Under the pieces are notes generated by a model that was not told the DNA's origin, ran no database searches, and was given only the letters and a program-made list of their open reading frames with translations. This document shows positions 27,601 through 36,080 of a stretch of 64,000 nt of DNA, piece after piece. The DNA comes from an uncultured Aquimarina sp. (GTDB lineage: Bacteria > Bacteroidota > Bacteroidia > Flavobacteriales > Flavobacteriaceae), in the NCBI GenBank assembly GCA_947502885.1, contig CANNBP010000010.1:124001-188000 (forward strand), in the 5' to 3' direction. Within the stretch, counting starts at the first letter, position 1. The number at the start of each line of letters is the position of its first letter. The position numbers were made by a program, and so were the translations under genes.

Positions 27601-30600
27601 ATGGTAATGGATTAGTAACCGAAACAGGTGTTAACTATAGTTTAGGAACAAGTGCTGCAGTAACAAATGCAGCTTTAAATGTATGCCTTCCAAAAGTGAG
27701 TATAGATGATGTTACTGTTGATGAAGGTGATAATGCGGTGTTTACGGTGAGTTTAAGTACAACAAGTATTGAAGATATTACTGTTACTTTTACTGTTGAT
27801 GATGCTACTGCCGTTGTTACTGATGATTATACTGTACCAGCGACCTTAACAGTTACCATTCCAGCAGGAGATAGTAGTGCAAGTATTACAGTTGCTACCG
27901 TTGAAGATACGACCAATGAGCCACAAGAGACTTTTGAGGTTAATATTACTAATGCCGAAACAGATACAACTAATGCCGCAGTTATAGTTGATGATGCTCA
28001 AGGTATTGGTACCATTGATGATGATGATGCAGTACCTACTGTAAGTATCGATAGTGTTACCGTTGATGAGGGAGACAATGCTGTTTTTACAGTGAGTTTA
28101 ACCAACCCAAGTAGTGAAGATATCACGGTTACTTTTACTGTTGATGATGCTACTGCAGTTGTTACTGATGATTATACTGTACCAGCTACTTTAACAGTTA
28201 CCATTCCAGCAGGAGATAGTAGTGCAAGTATTACAGTTGCTACCGTTGAAGATACGACTAATGAGCCACAAGAGACATTCGAGGTTAATATTACTGGAGC
28301 GGAGACAGATACGACTAATACGGCATTAACTGTTACTACATCTCAAGGTATTGGTACCATTGATGATGATGATGCAGTTCCTACCGTAAGTATTGACAGT
28401 GTTACCGTTGATGAGGGAGACAATGCTGTTTTTACAGTGAGTTTAACCAACCCAAGTAGTGAAGATATCACGGTTACTTTTACTGTTGATGATGCTACTG
28501 CAGTTGTTACTGATGATTATACTGTACCAGCTACTTTAACAGTTACCATTCCAGCAGGAGATAGTAGTGCAAGTATTACAGTTGCTACCGTTGAAGATAC
28601 GACCAATGAGCCACAAGAGACATTCGAGGTTAATATTACTAATGCTGAGACTGATACAACAAATACAGGATTGACAGTTACCACACCTCAAGGTATTGGT
28701 ACCATTGATGATGATGATGCAGTTCCTACTGTAAGTATAGACAGTGTTACCGTTGATGAGGGAGACAATGCTGTTTTTACAGTGAGTTTAACCAACCCAA
28801 GTAGTGAAGATATTACAGTTACTTTTACAGTTGATGATGCTACTGCAGTTGTTACTGATGATTATACTGTACCCGCTACTTTAACAGTTACCATTCCAGC
28901 AGGGGATAGTAGTGCAAGTATTACAGTTGCTACCGTTGAAGATACGACCAATGAGCCACAAGAGACTTTTGAGGTTAATATTACTGGAGCGGAGACAGAC
29001 ACGACTAATACGGCATTAACAGTTACCACACCTCAAGGTATTGGTACCATTGATGATGATGATCCAGTACCTACTGTAAGTATCGATAGTGTTACCGTTG
29101 ATGAGGGAGACAATGCTGTTTTTACAGTGAGTTTAACCAATCCAAGTAGTGAAGATATCACAGTTACTTTTACTGTTGATGATGCTACTGCTGTTGTTAC
29201 TGATGATTATACTGTACCCGCTACTTTAACAGTTACTATTCCAGCAGGGGATAGTAGTGCAAGTATTACAGTTGCTACAGTTGAAGATACGACTAATGAG
29301 CCACAAGAGACTTTTGAGGTTAATATTACTGGAGCCGAGACTGATACAACAAATACGGCATTAACTGTTACTACATCTCAAGGTATTGGTACCATTAATG
29401 ATGATGATGCAGTTCCTACCGTAAGTATTGACAGTGTTACCGTTGATGAGGGAGACAATGCTGTTTTTACAGTGAGTTTAACCAACCCAAGTAGTGAAGA
29501 TATCACAGTTACTTTTACAGTTGATGATGCTACTGCTGTTGTTACTGATGATTATACCGTACCAGCGACCTTAACAGTTACCATTCCAGCAGGGGATAGT
29601 AGTGCAAGTATTACAGTTGCTACCGTTGAAGATACGACTAATGAGCCACAAGAGACTTTTGAAGTTAATATTACTGGAGCGGAGACAGATACAACAAATA
29701 CAGCATTAACGGTTACTACACCTCAAGGTATTGGTACCATTGATGATGATGATCCAGTACCTACGGTAAGTATAGACAGTGTTACCGTTGATGAGGGAGA
29801 CAATGCTGTTTTTACAGTGAGTTTAACCAATCCAAGTAGTGAAGATATTACAGTTACTTTTACAGTTGATGATGCTACTGCTGTTGTTACTGATGATTAT
29901 ACTGTACCCGCTACTTTAACAGTTACTATTCCAGCAGGGGATAGTAGTGCAAGTATTACAGTTGCTACCGTTGAAGATACGACCAATGAGCCACAAGAGA
30001 CATTCGAGGTTAATATTACTAATGCTGAGACTGATACAACAAATACAGGATTGACAGTTACCACACCTCAAGGTATTGGTACCATTGATGATGATGATGC
30101 AGTACCTACCGTAAGTATCGACAGTGTTACCGTTGATGAGGGAGACAATGCTGTTTTTACAGTGAGTTTAACCAATCCAAGTAGTGAAGATATTACAGTT
30201 ACTTTTACTGTTGATGATGCTACTGCTGTTGTTACTGATGATTATACTGTACCCGCTACTTTAACAGTTACCATTCCAGCAGGGGATAGTAGTGCAAGTA
30301 TTACAGTTGCTACCGTTGAAGATACGACCAATGAGCCACAAGAGACTTTTGAGGTTAATATTACTGGAGCGGAGACAGACACGACTAATACGGCATTAAC
30401 TGTTACTACATCTCAAGGTATTGGTACCATTGATGATGATGATCCAGTTCCTACCGTAAGTATCGACAGTGTTACCGTTGATGAGGGAGACAATGCTGTT
30501 TTTACAGTGAGTTTAACCAATCCAAGTAGTGAAGATATTACAGTTACTTTTACTGTTGATGATGCTACTGCTGTTGTTACTGATGATTATACTGTACCCG

Positions 30601-33600
30601 CTACTTTAACAGTTACCATTCCAGCAGGGGATAGTAGTGCAAGTATTACAGTTGCTACCGTTGAAGATACGACCAATGAGCCACAAGAGACTTTTGAGGT
30701 TAATATTACTGGAGCGGAGACAGACACGACTAATACGGCATTAACAGTTACCACACCTCAAGGTATTGGTACTATTAATGATGATGATGCAGTTCCTACT
30801 GTAAGTATAGACAGTGTTACCGTTGATGAGGGAGACAATGCTGTTTTTACAGTGAGTTTAACCAACCCAAGTAGTGAAGATATTACAGTTACTTTTACAG
30901 TTGATGATGCTACTGCAGTTGTTACTGATGATTATACTGTACCCGCTACTTTAACAGTTACTATTCCAGCAGGGGATAGTAGTGCAAGTATTACAGTTGC
31001 TACCGTTGAAGATACGACTAATGAGCCACAAGAGACTTTTGAGGTTAATATTACTGGAGCGGAGACAGACACGACTAATACGGCATTAACAGTTACCACA
31101 CCTCAAGGTATTGGTACCATTGATGATGATGATCCAGTACCTACTGTAAGTATCGATAGTGTTACAGTTGATGAGGGAGACAATGCTGTTTTTACAGTGA
31201 GTTTAACCAATCCAAGTAGTGAAGATATCACAGTTACTTTTACTGTTGATGATGCTACTGCTGTTGTTACTGATGATTATACTGTACCCGCTACTTTAAC
31301 AGTTACTATTCCAGCAGGGGATAGTAGTGCAAGTATTACAGTTGCTACAGTTGAAGATACGACTAATGAGCCACAAGAGACTTTTGAGGTTAATATTACT
31401 GGAGCCGAGACTGATACAACAAATACAGGATTGACAGTTACCACACCTCAAGGTATTGGTACCATTGATGATGATGATCCAGTACCTACTGTAAGTATAG
31501 ACAGTGTTACCGTTGATGAGGGAGACAATGCTGTTTTTACAGTGAGTTTAACCAATCCAAGTAGTGAAGATATTACAGTTACTTTTACTGTTGATGATGC
31601 TACTGCTGTTGTTACTGATGATTATACTGTACCCGCTACTTTAACAGTTACCATTCCAGCAGGGGATAGTAGTGCAAGTATTACAGTTGCTACCGTTGAA
31701 GATACGACCAATGAGCCACAAGAGACTTTTGAGGTTAATATTACTGGAGCGGAGACAGACACGACTAATACGGCATTAACAGTTACCACACCTCAAGGTA
31801 TTGGTACTATTAATGATGATGATCCAGTACCTACTGTAAGTATCGATAGTGTTACAGTTGATGAGGGAGACAATGCTGTTTTTACAGTGAGTTTAACCAA
31901 TCCAAGTAGTGAAGATATCACAGTTACTTTTACTGTTGATGATGCTACTGCTGTTGTTACTGATGATTATACTGTACCTGCTACTTTAACAGTTACCATT
32001 CCAGCAGGGGATAGTAGTGCAAGTATTACAGTTGCTACAGTTGAAGATACGACTAATGAGCCACAAGAGACTTTTGAGGTTAATATTACTGGAGCGGAGA
32101 CAGACACGACTAATACGGCATTAACAGTTACCACACCTCAAGGTATTGGTACTATTAATGATGATGATCCAGTACCTACTGTAAGTATAGACAGTGTTAC
32201 CGTTGATGAGGGAGACAATGCTGTTTTTACAGTGAGTTTAACCAATCCAAGTAGTGAAGATATCACAGTTACTTTTACAGTTGATGATGCTACTGCTGTT
32301 GTTACTGATGATTATACCGTACCAGCGACCTTAACAGTTACCATTCCAGCAGGGGATAGTAGTGCGAGTATTACAGTTGCTACAGTTGAAGATACGACCA
32401 ATGAGCCACAAGAGACATTCGAGGTTAATATTACTAATGCTGAGACAGATACGACTAATACGACATTAACGGTTACAACAGATCAAGGTATTGGTACTAT
32501 TAATGATGATGATCCAGTACCTACGGTAAGTATAGACAGTGTTACCGTTGATGAGGGAGACAATGCTGTTTTTACAGTGAGTTTAACCAATCCAAGTAGT
32601 GAAGATATCACAGTTACTTTTACAGTTGATGATGCTACTGCTGTTGTTACAGATGATTATACCGTACCAGCGACCTTAACAGTTACCATTCCAGCAGGAG
32701 ATAGTAGTGCAAGTATTACAGTTGCTACCGTTGAAGATACGACTAATGAGCCACAAGAGACTTTTGAAGTTAATATTACTGGAGCCGAGACTGATACAAC
32801 AAATACAGCATTAACGGTTACTACATCTCAAGGTATTGGTACTATTGATGATGATGATGCAGTACCTACTGTAAGTATTGATAGTGTTACCGTTGATGAG
32901 GGAGACAATGCTGTTTTTACAGTGAGTTTAACCAATCCAAGTAGTGAAGATATCACAGTTACTTTTACTGTTGATGATGCTACTGCAGTTGTTACTGATG
33001 ATTATACTGTACCAGCTACTTTAACAGTTACCATTCCAGCAGGAGATAGTAGTGCAAGTATTACAGTTGCTACCGTTGAAGATACGACTAATGAGCCACA
33101 AGAGACTTTTGAAGTTAATATTACTGGAGCGGAGACAGATACAACAAATACAGCATTAACGGTTACTACATCTCAAGGTATTGGTACTATTAATGATGAT
33201 GATCCAGTACCTACGGTAAGTATCGACAGTGTTACCGTTGATGAGGGAGACAATGCTGTTTTTACAGTGAGTTTAACCAATCCAAGTAGTGAAGATATTA
33301 CAGTTACTTTTACAGTTGATGATGCTACTGCTGTTGTTACTGATGATTATACTGTACCCGCTACTTTAACAGTTACCATTCCAGCAGGAGATAGTAGTGC
33401 GAGTATTACAGTTGCTACCGTTGAAGATACGACCAATGAGCCACAAGAGACATTCGAAGTTAATATTACTAATGCTGAGACAGATACGACTAATACGACA
33501 TTAACGGTTACGACAGATCAAGGTATTGGTACTATTAATGATGATGATCCAGTACCTACGGTAAGTATAGACAGTGTTACCGTTGATGAGGGAGACAATG

Positions 33601-35033
33601 CTGTTTTTACAGTGAGTTTAACCAACCCAAGTAGTGAAGATATTACAGTTACTTTTACTGTTGATGATGCTACTGCTGTTGTTACTGATGATTATACTGT
33701 ACCCGCTACTTTAACAGTTACCATTCCAGCAGGGGATAGTAGTGCAAGTATTACAGTTGCTACCGTTGAGGATTTAATACATGAAGCAACCGAAACATTC
33801 GAAGTTAATATTACTAATGCTGAGACAGATACAACAAATACAGGATTGACTGTTACTACACCTCAAGGTATTGGTACTATTGAAGATAATGATCCAGCTA
33901 ACCCTTCAATGCAATTAATAAAGACTGTTAGTGCTTCAGGTAATCTTTTGGATGAAGTTATCGAGTATGATATGGAGATAACCAACACAGGTAATACAAT
34001 TCTTGAAAATGTTGAAGTTATTGATGCTAATGCAGATACAGGAAGTATTACATATCCAGGAGGTTTAAGTAATATTCCAACTATGATGCCAGGAACTAGT
34101 GTTGTAGTGACTGCTATACATACAATTACACAAGATGATATTGACCTTGGATATGTAGAGAATAGTGCAAGTACTATTGCTGATAGCCCTAGTGGTATAA
34201 AAGGAGATGTAAATGATGTATCTGATGCAGGCGACGATACTATTGAAACACCAAATGGAGATGGATCTACAGATAATGATCCTACCAATGATCCAACAGT
34301 AACGTTGATAGAAACGAATCCTAATTTGGCTTTAACAAAAACTGGAGTGTATGTTGATGTTAATAATGATGGACTACCAAATGTAGGTGATGAGATACAT
34401 TATACTTTTACTATAGAAAATACAGGTAATGTTGATATAACAGATATCATTATAGAAGATCCTTTGCTAGGAATTGAAGTTAATGGAGGTTCAATTGATC
34501 TTGAAATAGGTGAAATTGATACAAATAACTTTACTGCAACTTATGTGTTAACAAGAGAAGATGTACTTTTAGGTAGTGTATCTAATCAAGCAACGGCAAT
34601 GGGTCTAGATCCAAAAGGTGATGATGTTATGGATCTGTCTGATGATCCTACAAATACTACAGATGTTGATATTGATGATGATGGTGATGCAGAGGATGAA
34701 ACAATTACTATAATTGAAATGGATGATGAGATAGTGATCTATTCTGGAATAAGTCCGAATGGAGATAATATTAATGATGAATTCCTGATTGTTGGATTAG
34801 ATAAATTCCCAAAAAATACACTAAGTATATTTAATAGATGGGGAGTTAAGATTTTTGAACAAGACGGGTATATGCAAGATCAGTCAAGATTGTTTAGAGG
34901 AATTAGCAGTGGGCGTACAACAGTTAAAGAAAGTGATGAATTACCAGTGGGAACATATTACTATGTGTTAGAATATGAAAATGGAATAGGTGTAGAAAAA
35001 TCAAAAGCTGGGTATATATATATTAATAGATAA
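24675..35033 (+). CDS. Giant T9SS-secreted adhesin with 18 Calx-beta repeats and a type B sorting domain
   Basis: This 3452-residue surface protein has a signal peptide (core VVVFILLILSCINVNA) and two copies of an unrecognised domain of about 190 residues (51-243 and 295-480). Thrombospondin-type-3 Ca2+ segments (DxDxDG, e.g. DNDGIPD, DNDGVPD) link them, and a third distinct domain lies at about 665-865. Eighteen Calx-beta repeats of exactly 115 residues span 1005-3074, followed by two DUF11-like domains (about 3077-3190 and 3215-3330). The gliding-motility-type C-terminal domain (SPNGDNINDEF, IFNRWGVKIFE, LPVGTYYYVLEY) is a type B T9SS signal. It is probably a Ca2+-stiffened cell-surface adhesin like SprB. 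A GGAGG at 24696-24700 precedes an in-frame ATG at 24708, so Met12 may be the true start. Confidence 0.9.
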   Translation: MKKDIKLGGTAMFVQEGVLSKVVVFILLILSCINVNAEDSYTCVDDGMVMCTPEHSGFWTISGTTASYDFGDGIIAKVTTTNSISFSAGTFNAAGTGFWSDTVEGQLSLENRYEWGATMTINFEDHLGNPVNVDNPILHFDQIGGSDGVTQNSAEVVLQGGLTWTSLGGTNDFDTTTTTVKDVGAGTPEGGTYTADSSLNDMDGSAAGSLQIDTTVSTFTVQFNLVGPAGLGRDRIGLILEVCTDKDSDNDGIPDTSDICAGFDDTADNDNDGVPDGCDLDDDNDGILDTDEGKCTPIQSGTWNTTGTTASYDYGDGVIARATIASTDTFSTGSFNAAGTGFWSESLEGDASLQNRYVWGTTLTINFEDSSGNPVLVNNPVIHIDRLGGVSAVQNSAEVTLQGGLTWVELAGTQDFRSRNITVRDGGVGTVSSGSTESTLDDDGASAGSLQINQRVSSFTLEFLQSGTTGVADAFEIILFACNDLDTDDDGIADYLDLDSDNDGIYDVVEVGGDDLNADGRHDDDDNNVNNTLTNGVPSTAGSGAGITPTETTAGIPDFINLDSDGDGCSDANEAYNSSTADGGDTGVFGVDPAIVDPITGIVTAATYTTPADSDTNLISDYQQSGGPDDDGDGTPNGCDAVFNDVDNDGVGDFVDLDNDNDGILDSVECGALTKIALNWTTLGLNPPTVASASGQTITDIGTTLGIPELVGLDITVKYTYDGDGTEIYEANGLDVTGAAAPNSGIFFYTQNGTLSFTLSKPYQLSIENGSGRFFQGESVNYTPAFQGTIITNLIPVGPTGVTPGDLILTDDSAYNPSFSPFVDSTGRPAWQSHGPITNVNYILNGGNGESGAFHLFYYTANCDTDGDNVTNNLDLDSDNDGIYDVVEAGGADTNNDGRHNDNDNNVDNTATNGVPSAAAGGTGITPTVTTAGTPDYKNLDSDNDGCSDANEAYDDATADGGDGGQFGTTDPATVDGNGLVTETGVNYSLGTSAAVTNAALNVCLPKVSIDDVTVDEGDNAVFTVSLSTTSIEDITVTFTVDDATAVVTDDYTVPATLTVTIPAGDSSASITVATVEDTTNEPQETFEVNITNAETDTTNAAVIVDDAQGIGTIDDDDAVPTVSIDSVTVDEGDNAVFTVSLTNPSSEDITVTFTVDDATAVVTDDYTVPATLTVTIPAGDSSASITVATVEDTTNEPQETFEVNITGAETDTTNTALTVTTSQGIGTIDDDDAVPTVSIDSVTVDEGDNAVFTVSLTNPSSEDITVTFTVDDATAVVTDDYTVPATLTVTIPAGDSSASITVATVEDTTNEPQETFEVNITNAETDTTNTGLTVTTPQGIGTIDDDDAVPTVSIDSVTVDEGDNAVFTVSLTNPSSEDITVTFTVDDATAVVTDDYTVPATLTVTIPAGDSSASITVATVEDTTNEPQETFEVNITGAETDTTNTALTVTTPQGIGTIDDDDPVPTVSIDSVTVDEGDNAVFTVSLTNPSSEDITVTFTVDDATAVVTDDYTVPATLTVTIPAGDSSASITVATVEDTTNEPQETFEVNITGAETDTTNTALTVTTSQGIGTINDDDAVPTVSIDSVTVDEGDNAVFTVSLTNPSSEDITVTFTVDDATAVVTDDYTVPATLTVTIPAGDSSASITVATVEDTTNEPQETFEVNITGAETDTTNTALTVTTPQGIGTIDDDDPVPTVSIDSVTVDEGDNAVFTVSLTNPSSEDITVTFTVDDATAVVTDDYTVPATLTVTIPAGDSSASITVATVEDTTNEPQETFEVNITNAETDTTNTGLTVTTPQGIGTIDDDDAVPTVSIDSVTVDEGDNAVFTVSLTNPSSEDITVTFTVDDATAVVTDDYTVPATLTVTIPAGDSSASITVATVEDTTNEPQETFEVNITGAETDTTNTALTVTTSQGIGTIDDDDPVPTVSIDSVTVDEGDNAVFTVSLTNPSSEDITVTFTVDDATAVVTDDYTVPATLTVTIPAGDSSASITVATVEDTTNEPQETFEVNITGAETDTTNTALTVTTPQGIGTINDDDAVPTVSIDSVTVDEGDNAVFTVSLTNPSSEDITVTFTVDDATAVVTDDYTVPATLTVTIPAGDSSASITVATVEDTTNEPQETFEVNITGAETDTTNTALTVTTPQGIGTIDDDDPVPTVSIDSVTVDEGDNAVFTVSLTNPSSEDITVTFTVDDATAVVTDDYTVPATLTVTIPAGDSSASITVATVEDTTNEPQETFEVNITGAETDTTNTGLTVTTPQGIGTIDDDDPVPTVSIDSVTVDEGDNAVFTVSLTNPSSEDITVTFTVDDATAVVTDDYTVPATLTVTIPAGDSSASITVATVEDTTNEPQETFEVNITGAETDTTNTALTVTTPQGIGTINDDDPVPTVSIDSVTVDEGDNAVFTVSLTNPSSEDITVTFTVDDATAVVTDDYTVPATLTVTIPAGDSSASITVATVEDTTNEPQETFEVNITGAETDTTNTALTVTTPQGIGTINDDDPVPTVSIDSVTVDEGDNAVFTVSLTNPSSEDITVTFTVDDATAVVTDDYTVPATLTVTIPAGDSSASITVATVEDTTNEPQETFEVNITNAETDTTNTTLTVTTDQGIGTINDDDPVPTVSIDSVTVDEGDNAVFTVSLTNPSSEDITVTFTVDDATAVVTDDYTVPATLTVTIPAGDSSASITVATVEDTTNEPQETFEVNITGAETDTTNTALTVTTSQGIGTIDDDDAVPTVSIDSVTVDEGDNAVFTVSLTNPSSEDITVTFTVDDATAVVTDDYTVPATLTVTIPAGDSSASITVATVEDTTNEPQETFEVNITGAETDTTNTALTVTTSQGIGTINDDDPVPTVSIDSVTVDEGDNAVFTVSLTNPSSEDITVTFTVDDATAVVTDDYTVPATLTVTIPAGDSSASITVATVEDTTNEPQETFEVNITNAETDTTNTTLTVTTDQGIGTINDDDPVPTVSIDSVTVDEGDNAVFTVSLTNPSSEDITVTFTVDDATAVVTDDYTVPATLTVTIPAGDSSASITVATVEDLIHEATETFEVNITNAETDTTNTGLTVTTPQGIGTIEDNDPANPSMQLIKTVSASGNLLDEVIEYDMEITNTGNTILENVEVIDANADTGSITYPGGLSNIPTMMPGTSVVVTAIHTITQDDIDLGYVENSASTIADSPSGIKGDVNDVSDAGDDTIETPNGDGSTDNDPTNDPTVTLIETNPNLALTKTGVYVDVNNDGLPNVGDEIHYTFTIENTGNVDITDIIIEDPLLGIEVNGGSIDLEIGEIDTNNFTATYVLTREDVLLGSVSNQATAMGLDPKGDDVMDLSDDPTNTTDVDIDDDGDAEDETITIIEMDDEIVIYSGISPNGDNINDEFLIVGLDKFPKNTLSIFNRWGVKIFEQDGYMQDQSRLFRGISSGRTTVKESDELPVGTYYYVLEYENGIGVEKSKAGYIYINR
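27687..33896 (+). repeat. 18 tandem 345-bp repeats encoding Calx-beta domains
   Basis: The period is exactly 345 bp (115 codons), repeated 18 times without any length change. Units 2-17 are almost identical at DNA level, including third codon positions. Unit 1 (with LSTTSIEDITV) and unit 18 (with EDLIHEATETFEV) diverge. Variants at the unit ends (GAE/NAE, TAL/TGL/TTL, IDDDD/INDDD, A/P) are shuffled among units. Confidence 0.95.
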
Positions 35034-35089
35034 CGTTTTATTTGGAATACTATATATTTGTTAATACCTAAATCAAATAAAGAAGACTT

Positions 35090-36052
35090 ATGAATAGACT
35101 ACTAATACTACTTTTGTTAACAGGTTTCGGTTTAATTACCATTCAAGGTTATGCACAACAAGATGCACAATACACTCAGTATATGTATAATACAGTTAGT
35201 GTGAATCCTGCTTATGCAGGAAGTCGTGGAGTGTTTAGTATAATGGGGCTACATCGTAGTCAGTGGGTTGGTCTAGATGGAGCACCACGCACACAGACTT
35301 TAACACTTAATACACCAATAGGTGAAAGTCAGCGAATGGGATTAGGACTATCCATTGTTAATGATCAAATAGGACCAACAGATGAAACCTACTTTGATAT
35401 TGATTTTTCCTATACAATACCTACTTCTGAAAGTGGGAAACTGAGTTTGGGTATAAAGGCAGGAGGTCATTTACTTAATGTTGATTTTAATGAGTTGACC
35501 AGATTTGACACTGCAGATGTAGTTTTTGATAATGGTAATATTGATAATAAGTTTAGTCCTAATGTAGGTATCGGAGTTTATTATCATACCGATCGCTTTT
35601 ATATGGGATTAAGTGCTCCAAATTTGTTAGAAACGGATCATTTTGATGAAAGTGCTACTACCGGTAATGATGATACCACAGTAAGTTTCTTGGCAGAAGA
35701 GCGTATCAATTACTACTTAATAGGAGGGTATGTATTTAATATTAGTGATGAAGTAAAGTTTAAACCTGCTGTATTGAGTAAATTGGTTTTTGGAGCTCCT
35801 TTACAAGTTGATGTTTCTGCTAATTTCTTGTTATATGATCGTTTAACATTAGGAGCTGCTTATCGTTGGAGTGCTGCAGTTAGTGGTATGGTCGGTTTTC
35901 AAATTTCTGATGCTCTAATGATAGGTTTTGCTTATGATAGAGAAACTACAGAATTAGGACAAACTCAATTTAATGATGGTAGTTATGAAGTTATGCTTCG
36001 ATTCGAACTCTTTAAAAAATATAATAGAATGCTAACACCGCGTTTCTTCTAA
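35090..36052 (+). CDS. PorP/SprF family type IX secretion membrane protein
   Basis: This 320-residue outer-membrane beta-barrel protein has a signal peptide (MNRLLILLLLTGFGLITIQG, cut near YAQ) and the PorP/SprF N-terminus QDAQYTQYMYNTVSVNPAYA, then alternating strands to the C-terminus. In Flavobacterium, SprF-like proteins are needed for secretion or attachment of type B-domain substrates such as SprB. It lies 56 bases after the giant adhesin gene on the same strand, so it is very probably its dedicated partner. It is one of a multi-copy family, so I give no gene symbol. Confidence 0.92.
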   Translation: MNRLLILLLLTGFGLITIQGYAQQDAQYTQYMYNTVSVNPAYAGSRGVFSIMGLHRSQWVGLDGAPRTQTLTLNTPIGESQRMGLGLSIVNDQIGPTDETYFDIDFSYTIPTSESGKLSLGIKAGGHLLNVDFNELTRFDTADVVFDNGNIDNKFSPNVGIGVYYHTDRFYMGLSAPNLLETDHFDESATTGNDDTTVSFLAEERINYYLIGGYVFNISDEVKFKPAVLSKLVFGAPLQVDVSANFLLYDRLTLGAAYRWSAAVSGMVGFQISDALMIGFAYDRETTELGQTQFNDGSYEVMLRFELFKKYNRMLTPRFF

Positions 36053-36080
36053 TCTCATTTTAAATATAATCGAAAAACAC

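Noticed and set aside
27687..33896. The tandem repeats considered as a CRISPR or mobile-element array
   Set aside because: The 345-bp units are in frame, encode Calx-beta domains and have no spacers or terminal repeats.
33863..34288. A 141-codon minus-strand ORF opposite the adhesin DUF11-like region
   Set aside because: It is a shadow of a low-complexity acidic coding sequence with no domain or start signal.
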